Shown one piece after another: positions 51,172 through 60,748 of a DNA stretch of 64,000 nucleotides; positions within the stretch are counted from its first letter, which is position 1, and each line of letters opens with the position of its first letter. Position numbers and translations under genes: made by a program. The notes beneath the pieces are model-generated. The model worked only from the letters and a program-made list of their open reading frames with translations, had not been told where the DNA came from and made no database searches. Origin of the DNA: Spongiibacter marinus (GTDB lineage: Bacteria; Pseudomonadota; Gammaproteobacteria; Pseudomonadales; Spongiibacteraceae); contig NZ_JAFBBD010000003.1 in the NCBI RefSeq assembly GCF_016906995.1, positions 370,689 through 434,688 on the forward strand, read 5' to 3'.

Positions 51172-52158
51172 ATGAAACGCCTCACCCTACTGCTGCTGTT
51201 CGCCGCGTTGCTAAGCCACGCCCACGCAGAACGAGATGTGGGTATTAGCCCATGGGGCGCAACAGATGAAATAGGCCAGCTCAACACCATGAATGCCGAA
51301 CAGCGCGCCGCTATTTTTATGCGCCTGACCAGCCAGCGCATCTACGATCTATCGGTGGACTATTACATCGGCATGCCCAGCTGGCAGGCCGCCGGCGACC
51401 CGCACTACCGACTGTGGATGACCCACACCCCAGGCGGCACCGTCATTGACGACCCGCTTAAGCAAGGAGAGCAGAAAAACCGCCACGTCAGCTACAGCGG
51501 CTCGGCTATTTCCATGTATAGCCACACCGGCACACATATCGACGCACTGAGTCACTTTGGCCTCAATGGCAAAATATGGAACGGCTTCCCGGCGGCGAAA
51601 TACCTTGGCGATCGCGGCTGGCAACGTGGCGGCGTTGAAAAATTCCCCCCCATCGTCGCCCGCGGCGTAATGCTGGATATCGCCGCTCTGCACCAACAGG
51701 CGATGCTGCCAGACGGCTACCGCATTACGAAAGACGACATCCTCGCTAGCCTTGCTCGCCAACGCCTGCAACTGCAGCCAGGCGACGTTGTGCTACTTAG
51801 AACCGGCCGCATGCAACGTTACGAGCGCGCCGCGGCCTACATGGACTCTCCGCCCGGACTCGGCCTGGAAGCGGCCAAGTATCTCGCCGAAGACGCCGGC
51901 GTAATGGTGGTCGGCGCCGATAACCTCAGTCTGGAAGCCTTTCCCTCTGAGCTCGACAGCGACTATGTCCCCGTGCACACCTACCTGCTTGCACAACGCG
52001 GGGTTCCCATTATCGAACTCGCCTACCTTGAGGAGTTGGCAAAGGACCGGGTGTACGAGTTCGCATTCATCGCGGCCGGGCTGCGACTGCGCGGCGCCGA
52101 TGCTGCCCCTCTGCGCCCCATCGCGATCCCTTTACTGCCCCAGAGCAAGGAGCACTGA
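51172..52158 (+). CDS. Cyclase/kynurenine-formamidase family protein, exported
   Basis: 328 aa. Signal peptide 1-19 (SHAHAERD). The PF04199 motif HTGTHIDALSHFG is at 118-130, the metal-binding signature of this amidohydrolase-like family; a second His/Asp set follows (GVMLDIAALH). Relatives hydrolyse N-formylkynurenine, isatin or cyclic amides. The exported location argues against the ordinary cytosolic kynurenine pathway and for hydrolysis of an environmental or toxic compound in the periplasm. First gene of the three-gene set with nitroreductase and EamA exporter. Shine-Dalgarno AGGAGACC. Confidence 0.87.
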   Translation: MKRLTLLLLFAALLSHAHAERDVGISPWGATDEIGQLNTMNAEQRAAIFMRLTSQRIYDLSVDYYIGMPSWQAAGDPHYRLWMTHTPGGTVIDDPLKQGEQKNRHVSYSGSAISMYSHTGTHIDALSHFGLNGKIWNGFPAAKYLGDRGWQRGGVEKFPPIVARGVMLDIAALHQQAMLPDGYRITKDDILASLARQRLQLQPGDVVLLRTGRMQRYERAAAYMDSPPGLGLEAAKYLAEDAGVMVVGADNLSLEAFPSELDSDYVPVHTYLLAQRGVPIIELAYLEELAKDRVYEFAFIAAGLRLRGADAAPLRPIAIPLLPQSKEH

Positions 52159-52159
52159 T

Positions 52160-52756
52160 ATGTCCACCCCCTCTCTCAACACCCCAGCGGATATGCTGCC
52201 CGCCATTAAACGGCGCTGGTCTCCGCGCGCGTATTCAGACCGCGGCGTGGACCACAAGCAGATAGAGTCGATGATTTCAGCGGCTGCCATGGCCCCGTCG
52301 GCCTATAACAGCCAGCCCTGGCGGTTCGTCTACAGCCTGCGCAGCGACGAATACTGGCAAAGCTTTGTTTCGGTGCTGGACGAATTCAATCGCAGCTGGG
52401 CGCAACAGGCCTCCGCACTGATCCTGATCGCATCAACACCTGAACACCAAAACGACGGAAAAACTCGCGCTCTGCCCTACCACCAATTTGACTGTGGCGC
52501 GGCATGGATGCAGCTGGCACTGCAAGCAGAGCACCTTGGCCTGCAAACGCATGCCATGGCAGGTATCCACCGCGAGCGGGCCGTTTCTGCACAGTTGCTC
52601 CCCAATCACTGGCAGCTGCAGGTCGCGGTAGCAGTAGGCTATCTAGGCCAAGCGAACGACTTACCCGCGACGCTGCGCAACCAGGAGACTCGGCGCCCGC
52701 GCTTACCCCTGTCAGCAATCGCCTACGCCGGGCGCGGCGCTGCGGAGGTGTCCTGA
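52160..52756 (+). CDS. Nitroreductase family flavoprotein
   Basis: 198 aa. FMN-binding nitroreductase fold: IKRRWSPRAYSD near 16-27 and AAAMAPSAYNSQPWRFVYS near 41-59 are the classical FMN contacts; GAAWMQLALQAEHLGLQTHAMAG near 116-138 is the central helix. Likely reduces nitroaromatics or quinones with NAD(P)H. Start ATG 52160 lies 1 nt after the cyclase stop, and the stop is 1 nt before the next gene, so the three are one operon. A longer frame extends into the cyclase gene and is not real. Confidence 0.88.
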   Translation: MSTPSLNTPADMLPAIKRRWSPRAYSDRGVDHKQIESMISAAAMAPSAYNSQPWRFVYSLRSDEYWQSFVSVLDEFNRSWAQQASALILIASTPEHQNDGKTRALPYHQFDCGAAWMQLALQAEHLGLQTHAMAGIHRERAVSAQLLPNHWQLQVAVAVGYLGQANDLPATLRNQETRRPRLPLSAIAYAGRGAAEVS

Positions 52757-52757
52757 A

Positions 52758-53678
52758 ATGGAAGGGGCCCAACAGTCGCCGCAAAAATTGGACGCCTCAC
52801 GGCTACTCCTGATGTCCGGGACCTTGATTGGCCTCAGCTTTCCGATGGCAAAGCTGGCATCGGCCAACGGCTTGAGCCCGCTTTTTTGGGCGATGCTCAC
52901 GTCCCTTGGCGCCGTCATAGCCCTGTTTCCTGCGCTCTGGTTACAAGGCCGTTTACAGCGGCCACACGGCCAGCGCCTGCGCTACTGCCTTATCGCCGGG
53001 CCACTCAGTTTTGCTGCACCGAACCTATTGCTGGTAATCAGTGTGCCGCACAGTGGGGCGGGCTATACAGGATTGATGTTTGCCCTGTCACCGCTGTTCA
53101 CACTCGTTTTTGCCGCGCTATTGCGCCAGCAAACCACCAGCGGTCTGGGCGTATTGGGCGTGGTGTTAGGTTTGTTGGGGGCCGTGGTGGTCAGCGTCTC
53201 GCGTGGCAGCGCCGCCGATGCGCCCGAGCTGGGATATATGCTGCTGGCATTGTGTATTCCGATGCTTCTTGCCGCGGGAAATATCTACCGCAGCTGGGAC
53301 TGGCCACCCGGCGCCGCGGCAGACGAGCTCGCTCTGTGGAGCCACGGTTTTGCCAGCCTCAGCTACTTGCTGCTACTTATCGCTACCAGTGGGCCCCAAA
53401 GCCTTTTTCAGTTTGGCTTGGCACCGGCGCTAAGCAGCGCGCAGTTACTGATTGCAGCAGCAACTGCGCCGCTGATATTCCGATTGCAACAACGCGGCGG
53501 CCCCGTACTGCTCAGCCAGCTGGGCTACGTGGCGGCCTCAGTCAGTATGTTGATATCCGCTTCGTTACTTGGCGAGCAATACCCGCCAGGGGCGTGGGCA
53601 GGTGCTGCTGCAATCGCGCTGGGTATTGCCATCAGCAGCGCAGCAGCTAAACGCAACGCATCATTAGCCGAAGCGTGA
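52758..53678 (+). CDS. EamA/DMT-family exporter
   Basis: 306 aa with ten hydrophobic helices in two EamA repeats (about 18-145 and 165-295). Start motif [37 protein letters not shown] near 100-117 is typical of the first repeat. It probably exports a metabolite or toxic product linked to the two preceding enzymes. It is translated 1 nt after the nitroreductase. Its 3' end overlaps trpS (opposite strand) by 15 bp. Confidence 0.88.
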   Translation: MEGAQQSPQKLDASRLLLMSGTLIGLSFPMAKLASANGLSPLFWAMLTSLGAVIALFPALWLQGRLQRPHGQRLRYCLIAGPLSFAAPNLLLVISVPHSGAGYTGLMFALSPLFTLVFAALLRQQTTSGLGVLGVVLGLLGAVVVSVSRGSAADAPELGYMLLALCIPMLLAAGNIYRSWDWPPGAAADELALWSHGFASLSYLLLLIATSGPQSLFQFGLAPALSSAQLLIAAATAPLIFRLQQRGGPVLLSQLGYVAASVSMLISASLLGEQYPPGAWAGAAAIALGIAISSAAAKRNASLAEA

Positions 53679-54671
53679 CAAACCCACCGCACAGCGCACT
53701 TTATCAAGCATCGTTGCCGCCTCGGCGCGGGCTTTCTCTGCGCCTTTGGCCAGCTCAGCATCGAGGTAACTGCCGTCGTTGAGCATGGCATCGTAACGCT
53801 CGCGCGCCGCAGAAATTTGATCGTTGATCAATTCAAATAACTGCTTTTTAGCCTCGCCCCAGGCAATACCGTTTTCAAACTCACGGCGCATGTACGCCGT
53901 TTGCTCGGCATTGGCAAAGGCCTGCCAAATTTGAAAAACCGTTGAGTCATCTGGGTCTTTGGGCTCACCCGGCTCCAGCAGATTGGTTTTGATTTTATTG
54001 ATGTGTTTTTTGAGTTTTTTCTCAGGTAAAAACAGCGGAATGGTATTGCCGTAGCTTTTACTCATTTTTCTGCCATCCAAGCCACTGAGCACCGCCACGT
54101 CTTCATCGACAACGGCCTCTGGCAGGGCAAATGTTTCACCGTAAATATGGTTAAAACGCTGAGCAATATCGCGCGCCATTTCCAAGTGCTGGGTTTGATC
54201 ACGCCCCACCGGCACACGCTGCGCGTTAAACATCAGGATATCTGCCGCCATTAACACCGGGTAACAGAACAGCCCCATGGTCACACCGAAATCGGCGTCC
54301 TCGCCTTTTTCTTGGTTGTCCTGCACCGCCGCCTTATAGGCGTGGGCACGGTTCATCAACCCCTTGCTCGCCACACAGTTGAGCACCCACATCAACTCCG
54401 TGATTTCCGGCACATCAGACTGGCGATAAAAGGTTGTGCGATCCGTATCCAGGCCCAACGCCAGCCACGTAGCCGCAATCTCACGGGCAGACTGATGCAC
54501 CGCCGCCGGATCCTGGCATTTGATCAATGCGTGGTAGTCGGCCAGAAAGAAAAAACTGTCTTGCTCGGTGGACTGACTCTCTGCAATTGCAGGGCGAATT
54601 GCCCCAACATAGTTGCCCAAATGCGGCGTGCCAGTGGTGGTAATACCGGTGAGAACCCGGGGCTTGGCCAT
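53664..54671 (-). CDS. trpS: Tryptophan-tRNA ligase
   Basis: 335 aa class I synthetase. The HIGH-like signature TPHLGN is at 15-20 and KMSKS at 202-206 ([10 protein letters not shown]). The Rossmann core ([10 protein letters not shown]) and a helical C-terminal domain are intact. Length matches bacterial TrpRS. AGGACAGC precedes the ATG. The gene converges on the EamA exporter with a 15-bp overlap at the 3' ends. Confidence 0.97.
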   Translation of the reverse strand: MAKPRVLTGITTTGTPHLGNYVGAIRPAIAESQSTEQDSFFFLADYHALIKCQDPAAVHQSAREIAATWLALGLDTDRTTFYRQSDVPEITELMWVLNCVASKGLMNRAHAYKAAVQDNQEKGEDADFGVTMGLFCYPVLMAADILMFNAQRVPVGRDQTQHLEMARDIAQRFNHIYGETFALPEAVVDEDVAVLSGLDGRKMSKSYGNTIPLFLPEKKLKKHINKIKTNLLEPGEPKDPDDSTVFQIWQAFANAEQTAYMRREFENGIAWGEAKKQLFELINDQISAARERYDAMLNDGSYLDAELAKGAEKARAEAATMLDKVRCAVGLSRFG

Positions 54672-54744
54672 GATGCTGTCCTGTATTCACGGAAAACGAA
54701 AAGCCGCCTATGATACTGACTGCCAGATGCGCTGTCACCGCCGC

Positions 54745-55848
54745 TTAGCGGCAAAGCGCATCGAAATGATGCTGATACTCCACGGCGATACACGGCCAAT
54801 ATAAGTCGGAAATATCGGGCGTCTGTAGCGCCCCGCAGCGCTTCTCTGCCAGCAGTGCGGCCAGCGCTTCGCAGGCCGACTCCGCTTCGACAGCAGGCGC
54901 ATCCAGGGCGCTGTCGTATAAATACGGCGCATCAAACCACTGCGGGTAACACAAGCGCGCTGGCAACAATGGTCGGCAGCCCGCCGCGACAGCCTCCATC
55001 ACTGCCAAACCCTGAAAATCGTGCAGCGCCGTCGACAGCACCACATCACTGGCGGCCAAGAGTTTTTCGTACTGTTCGCGGCTTTCCACGTAACCAAAAT
55101 GTTCGCAAACCAGCGACTGGCTGCGGTTAAGCAAGCGCTCAATGTCACCGAAGACCTTGGGGCGTTTGCGAAACTGCTGGCCAATGATGTGTATGTCGAG
55201 AGGCAAGGCGGCGCGCTCGCAGGCCTGCAATACCGAGAGCAATTGCTCCGGGCCTTTATCGTATTCCCAGCGGTGATTCCACAACACCGACAAGCGCTCG
55301 CCCGGCAAGCGCGGCGCCGCTGGTGCTGGCGGTGCAATACCCACTGGCAGCACCTCGCTGTCGCTAAGCCGATTCATCACCTCACTGCGCGGGCTGAAGT
55401 CCGGCAACTTCGCCAGCAGCCTATCGGCGCCCTCGATAAACGTTTGGCGGTTATAGTCGCTATTGAACAGCACCTTGTCTGCCGCCAGGGCGGTGTACAA
55501 ATTTAGCATCTGAGGTTCAACGCCCTGTCGCTGCTGCGCGCTCACGGGGTAGGCGAACTGGTTTTCGTGGAAATACACCAGCGTCGGTAAGTGGCAAAGC
55601 GATGGGCATAAGCCTCGCAGAGCAGATAAATCGGTCATCGATGTGGCGACCAGCAGATCGTAATCGGCATTTAGCCGTTCACTTTGCAACATTGCCCAAC
55701 TCAGGCTATTACCGCGTAATCGCCAGCTAAAATGGCGCGGCGGCAACGTCAGCACCGTCCACTGATGTGCTGGCATCGCCGCCATCAGGCCGTCAGCCCA
55801 GGCTTTGTGGCTATTCGCGTGGTAGGCCGACAATAGCAAAATCCGCAC
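54745..55848 (-). CDS. DUF3524 / tRNA-queuosine mannosyltransferase-like glycosyltransferase
   Basis: 367 aa GT-B glycosyltransferase. The N-terminal domain (MRILLLSAYHANSHKAWADGL pattern, LPTLVYFHENQFAYP near 88-102) is characteristic of DUF3524, the domain of animal QTMAN/GTDC1, which mannosylates queuosine in tRNA-Asp. The C-terminal GT4 domain has LWNHRWEYDKGPEQL near 189-203 and FQGLAVMEAVAAGCRPLLP near 278-296 (nucleotide-sugar site). GTG start with GAGGGG 5 nt upstream. The acceptor in bacteria is unproven; the presence of tgt-queA in the same window is compatible with, but not proof of, a Q-tRNA substrate. Confidence 0.85.
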   Translation of the reverse strand: MRILLLSAYHANSHKAWADGLMAAMPAHQWTVLTLPPRHFSWRLRGNSLSWAMLQSERLNADYDLLVATSMTDLSALRGLCPSLCHLPTLVYFHENQFAYPVSAQQRQGVEPQMLNLYTALAADKVLFNSDYNRQTFIEGADRLLAKLPDFSPRSEVMNRLSDSEVLPVGIAPPAPAAPRLPGERLSVLWNHRWEYDKGPEQLLSVLQACERAALPLDIHIIGQQFRKRPKVFGDIERLLNRSQSLVCEHFGYVESREQYEKLLAASDVVLSTALHDFQGLAVMEAVAAGCRPLLPARLCYPQWFDAPYLYDSALDAPAVEAESACEALAALLAEKRCGALQTPDISDLYWPCIAVEYQHHFDALCR

Positions 55849-55976
55849 AGTTTCCCCTCACGTTACAGAATCGTCGAAAGTATACTCGTTGACCCGACTA
55901 CAGCGCTGCACTACCCTTCTTTCCCCACTATCTGGCCCCGCGCCACGTTCATTCACAACAATAGGCAAGCACTGAC

Positions 55977-56768
55977 ATGAGCCAATTTGACACCCTGCGC
56001 TTCGAACTTGAAAACGGTATCGCTCGCATTTCGCTAAACCGCCCCGACGCGGCACACAGCCTAAATCTACAAATGGCTCAGGAGCTGGCGCAAGCGGCCA
56101 TTTTATGTGACAGCAATTCCGATGTGCGCGCGGTCGTGCTCACTGCTGACGGCAAAATGTTTTGTGCCGGCGGCGATGTACAAAGCTTTCATCAAGCGGG
56201 CGATGAGGCACCGCAACTGATTAAAGAAATTACCGCCAACCTGCACGCCGCCAACTCGCGTTTTGCCCGTATGCGCGCGCCGCTGATTATCGCGGTAAAT
56301 GGCACTGCCGCCGGCGCCGGTTTTAGCCTAGCGATGTCTGGCGATATTGTGCTGGCTTCCGAAAAGGCCAAGTTCACTATGGCCTACACCGGCATAGCGG
56401 TCAGCCCGGATGGCGGCTCGACCACCTGGCTGCCGCGCTTGGTCGGCCTGCGCCGCGCGCAGGAGTTGATTTACACCAACCGCGTTCTCAGTGCTGCCGA
56501 GGCGCTGGACTGGGGATTGCTCACCAAGGTGGTTGCCGACGAGGACCTCGCTACGGAAACCGACAAGATTGCCGCGCAACTCGCAGCGGGCCCTACCGAA
56601 GCCTATGCGCGCGCACGCGCACTGCTGCTGAGCAGCTACGAAAACGGACTGGAATGCCAGCTCGAACAGGAGAGCCGCGGAATTTCACACTGCGTGGGCA
56701 GCGCGGATGGTCAAGAGGGCTTGGCCGCGTTTGTAGAGCGCCGCAAGCCAAGCTTCAAGGGCGAGTAA
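55977..56768 (+). CDS. Enoyl-CoA hydratase/isomerase family protein
   Basis: 263 aa crotonase fold. Oxyanion-hole segments MFCAGGDVQSF near 60-70 and NGTAAGAGFSLAMSGDIVLA near 103-122. The usual second catalytic Glu of true hydratases is replaced by Asp in VSPDGGSTTWL near 141-151 (family: E/D-x-x-P-D-G-G), so it may be an isomerase or a hydratase of atypical CoA esters. Divergent from the glycosyltransferase. No other fatty-acid genes are adjacent, so the pathway is unassigned. Confidence 0.88.
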   Translation: MSQFDTLRFELENGIARISLNRPDAAHSLNLQMAQELAQAAILCDSNSDVRAVVLTADGKMFCAGGDVQSFHQAGDEAPQLIKEITANLHAANSRFARMRAPLIIAVNGTAAGAGFSLAMSGDIVLASEKAKFTMAYTGIAVSPDGGSTTWLPRLVGLRRAQELIYTNRVLSAAEALDWGLLTKVVADEDLATETDKIAAQLAAGPTEAYARARALLLSSYENGLECQLEQESRGISHCVGSADGQEGLAAFVERRKPSFKGE

Positions 56769-56802
56769 CACATTTGCGCCATGGGGCGTTCTGCGCGCAG
56801 CA

Positions 56803-58083
56803 CTATTGCCGCGCGTAGAATGCTGCCAGTACCTGACTCAATCCAACCGCATCATCGGCGCCAGCAAGCTCACGTATTGAGTGCATAGCAAAGGTCGGCA
56901 CACCGATATCCAACGTTGCCACACCCAGTGCAGACGATGTAATCGGCCCGATGGTGCTTCCACAAGCCATGTCGCTGCGCACCACAAAACTCTGCACCGG
57001 CTGCTGACACTGCTGGCATAGATGTCGGAAGGCCGCGCTGGTTTCACTGTTGGTGGCGTAGCGCTGATTGACGTTAATTTTTATTACGGCGCCGCGGTTC
57101 AGCAGCGGCCCATGATTCGCGTCGTGACGGTCACTGAAATTGGGGTGAACACCGTGCGCATTGTCTGCCGAGATCATTAAAGAATGAGCAATGGCCCGCT
57201 GCCAGCGGCTTTCATCTCCGGCAATACGGCGCAACACCGACTCCAACATGGGCCCCTGAGCACCACTGCTCGACATACTGCCAACTTCTTCATGGTCGTT
57301 GCTGACAAGCACACTGTGTTGATCGGAGGGTGCCGACAGCAAGGCTTGCAAGCCGATAAAACAAGACAGCAGATTGTCCAAACGCGCACTGGCAATAAAC
57401 TCCTGCTCAAGCCCGATTAGGGCAGCGCCCTGCACGTCGTAAAAGCTCAGTTCGTAGTCTAAAACCGTGTCGACATCACTACCGCCCTGCTCAATCAGCA
57501 ACTGTTTGAGCAGAGCGTTGAAGTCGGGGGCTTTCTCAGGCTGACTGATCAATACCGGCAGATCGGTCTGGGCATTGATACTACGGTTACTGTTGGCCTC
57601 TCGGTCCAAATGAATCGCCAAGCTGGGAATACAGCCAATCGCTCGCTCGGTGTTAATCAGGCGATTACGTAACTCGCCATCCTGGCTGCGATAGCTAATG
57701 CGGCCTGCCAGGCCTAGGTCGCGATCAAACCAGGGGTTGAGCAGCGCGCCGCCGTACACATCCACACAGAGCTGAAAATACCCCTTCTTGTGCAGTACCG
57801 GGTTGGGCTTCACCTTCAAGCAGGGGCTGTCAGTGTGGGCACCGACCATCTTCCAGCCCTGCTGGGCAACATCACCCTGACCCACTCGAAACGCCACAAT
57901 TGAAGCGCCGTTGCGCAGGGTATAGTAGCCCTTGCCCGCTTCAAGCGACCAATCATCACGCTCATCCAGCGCGATAAACCCCGCGGCGTCCAGCGCTGCA
58001 GCCATATTGCTCGCCGCGTGAAAAGGCGTCGGGCTGGCATCTAAAAATGCCATCAACTGCTGGTTAAACGTTTGCTTATCCAT
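56803..58083 (-). CDS. apeB: M18-family aminopeptidase
   Basis: 426 aa zinc aminopeptidase, cytosolic and dodecameric in relatives. Metal/active-site motifs: [15 protein letters not shown] near 80-94, [16 protein letters not shown] near 258-273, and the late [10 protein letters not shown] segment near 375 supplying substrate contacts. It removes acidic N-terminal residues in characterised homologues. ATG 58083 with GGAT upstream is preferred over a GTG five codons earlier. Likely cotranscribed with the upstream dehydrogenase gene (18 nt gap). Confidence 0.93.
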   Translation of the reverse strand: MDKQTFNQQLMAFLDASPTPFHAASNMAAALDAAGFIALDERDDWSLEAGKGYYTLRNGASIVAFRVGQGDVAQQGWKMVGAHTDSPCLKVKPNPVLHKKGYFQLCVDVYGGALLNPWFDRDLGLAGRISYRSQDGELRNRLINTERAIGCIPSLAIHLDREANSNRSINAQTDLPVLISQPEKAPDFNALLKQLLIEQGGSDVDTVLDYELSFYDVQGAALIGLEQEFIASARLDNLLSCFIGLQALLSAPSDQHSVLVSNDHEEVGSMSSSGAQGPMLESVLRRIAGDESRWQRAIAHSLMISADNAHGVHPNFSDRHDANHGPLLNRGAVIKINVNQRYATNSETSAAFRHLCQQCQQPVQSFVVRSDMACGSTIGPITSSALGVATLDIGVPTFAMHSIRELAGADDAVGLSQVLAAFYARQ

Positions 58084-58101
58084 ATTCAATCCGATCACTC
58101 G

Positions 58102-59001
58102 CTAACCCTTGTCGCTGGAAGAACGTGCGTGTTGCTGCGAAGCCTGCAGTGCTAACAGCAAACTTGATGTATCTTTCCTACCGCCGCCCAGGCTTTGCAC
58201 CTGTGCGTAAAATTGGTCGACCAAGGCCGTCACAGGCAGACTGCTGCCCTGCCGACGCGCCTCGTCGAGTACATACGACAGGTCCTTGCGCATCCAGTCC
58301 ACGGCAAAGCCAAAGTCAAATTCCCCGGCCAGCATGGTTTCCGCTCGATTATCCATCTGCCAGGACTGGGCGGCACCCGCGCTGATCACATCCACAACCG
58401 CCGACATATCCAAGCCTGCGCGCTGACCAAAGTTCATTCCTTCCGCCAGACCCTGCAGCAGGCCGGCAATGCAGATCTGGTTGACCATTTTAGCCAACTG
58501 ACCACTGCCAACCGCGCCAAGAAGACGGTACCGCGCCGCATAGCACTGTAATAACGGCTCAGCCTTGGCGAAAGCGGCCGGCTCACCGCCCGCCATTATT
58601 GTCAGCTTGCCGGACTCCGCTCCCGCTTGGCCACCCGATACGGGTGCATCAACAAACTGCAGGCCGGCTCGTGTGGCGGCCTGCGCCATCTCTCTTGCCA
58701 GCTCGGCAGAGGTGGTGGAATGGTCGACCACAACACCGCCACGCGGCATATGGGCAAACACGCCTTGTTCGCCACACAGCACCTCGCGCACATCAGCGTC
58801 GGCCCCCAGACAGACTGCGACAACGTCGCGACCTGCCACCGCATCCGCGACGCTTGCGGCAACGCAGTCGGAATAGGTCGCTTGCCAGCGTTGGGCTTTT
58901 TCCACACTGCGGTTGTATACGCGCAGGTCTAGCCCGGCCTTCGCAGCATGCCCCGCCATCGGAAAGCCCATCACACCCAAACCTAAAAATGCTGCCTTCA
59001 T
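58102..59001 (-). CDS. 3-hydroxyisobutyrate dehydrogenase-family oxidoreductase
   Basis: 299 aa. Rossmann NAD(P) site GLGVMGFPMAGHAAKAG at the N-terminus. The substrate motif DAPVSGGQAGAESGKLTIM lies near 118-136 and the catalytic Lys in GQLAKMVNQI near 170-180. The family includes HIBADH, tartronate semialdehyde reductase and glyoxylate/succinic semialdehyde reductases; which one cannot be decided here. I use ATG 59001; the frame is open from GTG 59010 (three extra residues). It is followed by the M18 peptidase, preceded by uppP 43 nt away. Confidence 0.88.
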   Translation of the reverse strand: MKAAFLGLGVMGFPMAGHAAKAGLDLRVYNRSVEKAQRWQATYSDCVAASVADAVAGRDVVAVCLGADADVREVLCGEQGVFAHMPRGGVVVDHSTTSAELAREMAQAATRAGLQFVDAPVSGGQAGAESGKLTIMAGGEPAAFAKAEPLLQCYAARYRLLGAVGSGQLAKMVNQICIAGLLQGLAEGMNFGQRAGLDMSAVVDVISAGAAQSWQMDNRAETMLAGEFDFGFAVDWMRKDLSYVLDEARRQGSSLPVTALVDQFYAQVQSLGGGRKDTSSLLLALQASQQHARSSSDKG

Positions 59002-59044
59002 CACCGTCACCCGTTTTGTTTCTCCGCGTTGCTATGCTACTCAA

Positions 59045-59845
59045 TCAGGCTAGCACGACAGCGTAGATAATGATCGCCAGTACCACTCGGTATATGGCAA
59101 AGGGCATCATGCCGACTCGCTCCACCCACTTCATAAATACGCTGATACAGGCGTAGGCTGTTACCGCCGAAACGGCCAGACCGATTGCCAGCAGCTGCCA
59201 GGCGACATCACTGCCATGCTGCAGTAATTCCAGTAATTTATAACTACCCGCCGCCGCAATAATGGGCATGGACAACAGGAAGGAGAAGCGCGCGGCATCG
59301 CTGCGCCCCAAGCCTAATAACAATGCCGCGGTCATGGTGATCCCCGATCGCGACGTGCCCGGCACCAACGCCAGCGCTTGTGCGAAGCCAACTAACAACG
59401 CAATGCGCAGGCCGATATCAGCAATACTGCGGCTGTGGCTCGAGTAGCGATCAACCAAACCGAGAATCACGCCAAACACTAACGTCGTTGTTGCCAGCAC
59501 CACCCCGCCGCGCAGGTGTTGCTCGATAATATCGTTAAAGATCAGCCCGGCAACCACGGCGGGCAGTGTTGCCACAATCACCATCCATGCAAGCCGGCTG
59601 TCGGCGCTGTGTTGCCGTGCCACCACACTTTGCGTCCAGGCGGTAAGCAGTGTGCTAACGTCTTTACGAAAATACGCCAGCACCGCCAACAGCGACCCCA
59701 CATGCACGGCAACATCAAAAGCAAGGCCCTGATCTTCCCAGCCCAGCAAGGTTTGCGGCAGGACTAAATGCCCGGAACTGGAGATCGGCAAAAACTCCGT
59801 TAAGCCTTGAATTGCCGCTAATATCACCGCTTGCAGTGCATCCAT
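59045..59845 (-). CDS. uppP: Undecaprenyl-diphosphatase
   Basis: 266 aa, seven to eight membrane helices. Dephosphorylates undecaprenyl pyrophosphate to recycle the lipid carrier for peptidoglycan; overexpression gives bacitracin resistance. Motif 1 QGLTEFLPISSSGHL near 14-28 and motif 2 PGTSRSGITMTAALLLGLGR near 162-181 are both complete. ATG 59845. Reads in the same direction as tsaB, about 120 nt downstream of it. Confidence 0.96.
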   Translation of the reverse strand: MDALQAVILAAIQGLTEFLPISSSGHLVLPQTLLGWEDQGLAFDVAVHVGSLLAVLAYFRKDVSTLLTAWTQSVVARQHSADSRLAWMVIVATLPAVVAGLIFNDIIEQHLRGGVVLATTTLVFGVILGLVDRYSSHSRSIADIGLRIALLVGFAQALALVPGTSRSGITMTAALLLGLGRSDAARFSFLLSMPIIAAAGSYKLLELLQHGSDVAWQLLAIGLAVSAVTAYACISVFMKWVERVGMMPFAIYRVVLAIIIYAVVLA

Positions 59846-59966
59846 TACACGCTTTCCTATCTATCGAATTTGCTTGAGGCTGTTTATGCCAGTGCAATTG
59901 TAGTGTGAGAAGGGCCTCGGGCCAGCCCACACTGTGACTGATTTTCTATTGTTTATAAGGTACTGA

Positions 59967-60641
59967 TTATTGCTTCTTCCATGCCACGCTTTCGCGTAAA
60001 TAAACCGGCTGGGCCTGCTCGGCAGGCAACACCTTCCCTGCCAACACATCTGGCTTTGCCAGCTGCAGCGCGGCGGCGGCACTCGGCAGGATCGTTTGGT
60101 CAACAGTGGCTGGCGGGGCATCGCCAAAGCGCTCTGCATAGGTCCAGCCATCGCCGATACCCGCTGCGCCCGCAGCCGTATTGTCGACTTGCTCAGGTGG
60201 CAGCAACTGATCAGCGTTTAGCGGTGCAACCATGCCATCGCGGTACTGATAGCGACCGAAATACACCTCGTCCATGCGCGCATCCAGCGCCGGTAATATC
60301 ATTGCGCCTTCGGCCACGCCCTCTCGCTCAGCGTAGAACTGCGCCATCGCCGCCAGGGTTGAAACCGGCACTACTGGCAATTCCGCCGCAAAAGCCAAGC
60401 CCTGCACCGTGGCAATGGCCACCCGCAAGCCCGTAAAAGAACCTGGGCCTGCCGTAAAAACCAGTGCATCCATCTGCGCGAGCGGCAGTGAATGCGCAGC
60501 TAACATCTCATCCACCATGGGCAGTAAAAATCGCGTGTGGGCGCGAGGCAGCATACGAAAATCTTCGTACACCTGCCCTTCATGCATCAGCGCAACAGAA
60601 CACGCCGATGTTGAAGCATCGATGGCAAGCAGGGTTGTCAT
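59967..60641 (-). CDS. tsaB: tRNA t6A synthesis protein TsaB
   Basis: 224 aa ASKHA-fold partner of TsaD and TsaE in making N6-threonylcarbamoyladenosine at A37 of ANN-decoding tRNAs. Conserved segments: LLAIDASTSACSVAL at the start, HTRFLLPMVDEML near 37-49, and FTAGPGSFTGLRVAIATVQGLAFA near 62-85. ATG 60641 begins at the conserved strand; 15 additional upstream codons are unsupported. Divergent from mobA. Confidence 0.95.
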   Translation of the reverse strand: MTTLLAIDASTSACSVALMHEGQVYEDFRMLPRAHTRFLLPMVDEMLAAHSLPLAQMDALVFTAGPGSFTGLRVAIATVQGLAFAAELPVVPVSTLAAMAQFYAEREGVAEGAMILPALDARMDEVYFGRYQYRDGMVAPLNADQLLPPEQVDNTAAGAAGIGDGWTYAERFGDAPPATVDQTILPSAAAALQLAKPDVLAGKVLPAEQAQPVYLRESVAWKKQ

Positions 60642-60748
60642 AGGGAGAGTATCCGACAGCGCTAAAAAACGCTGGCATGATAGCACAGCACAGCCCTAAC
60701 ATAGGCAGCGAACACGCCGAACTCATGGATAAAACAGGGTTTTCCTCA

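Noticed and set aside
52886..53650. 254-codon open frame inside the EamA exporter
   Set aside because: Out-of-frame shadow with Arg/Ala-rich composition; the exporter frame has proper membrane helices and operon spacing.
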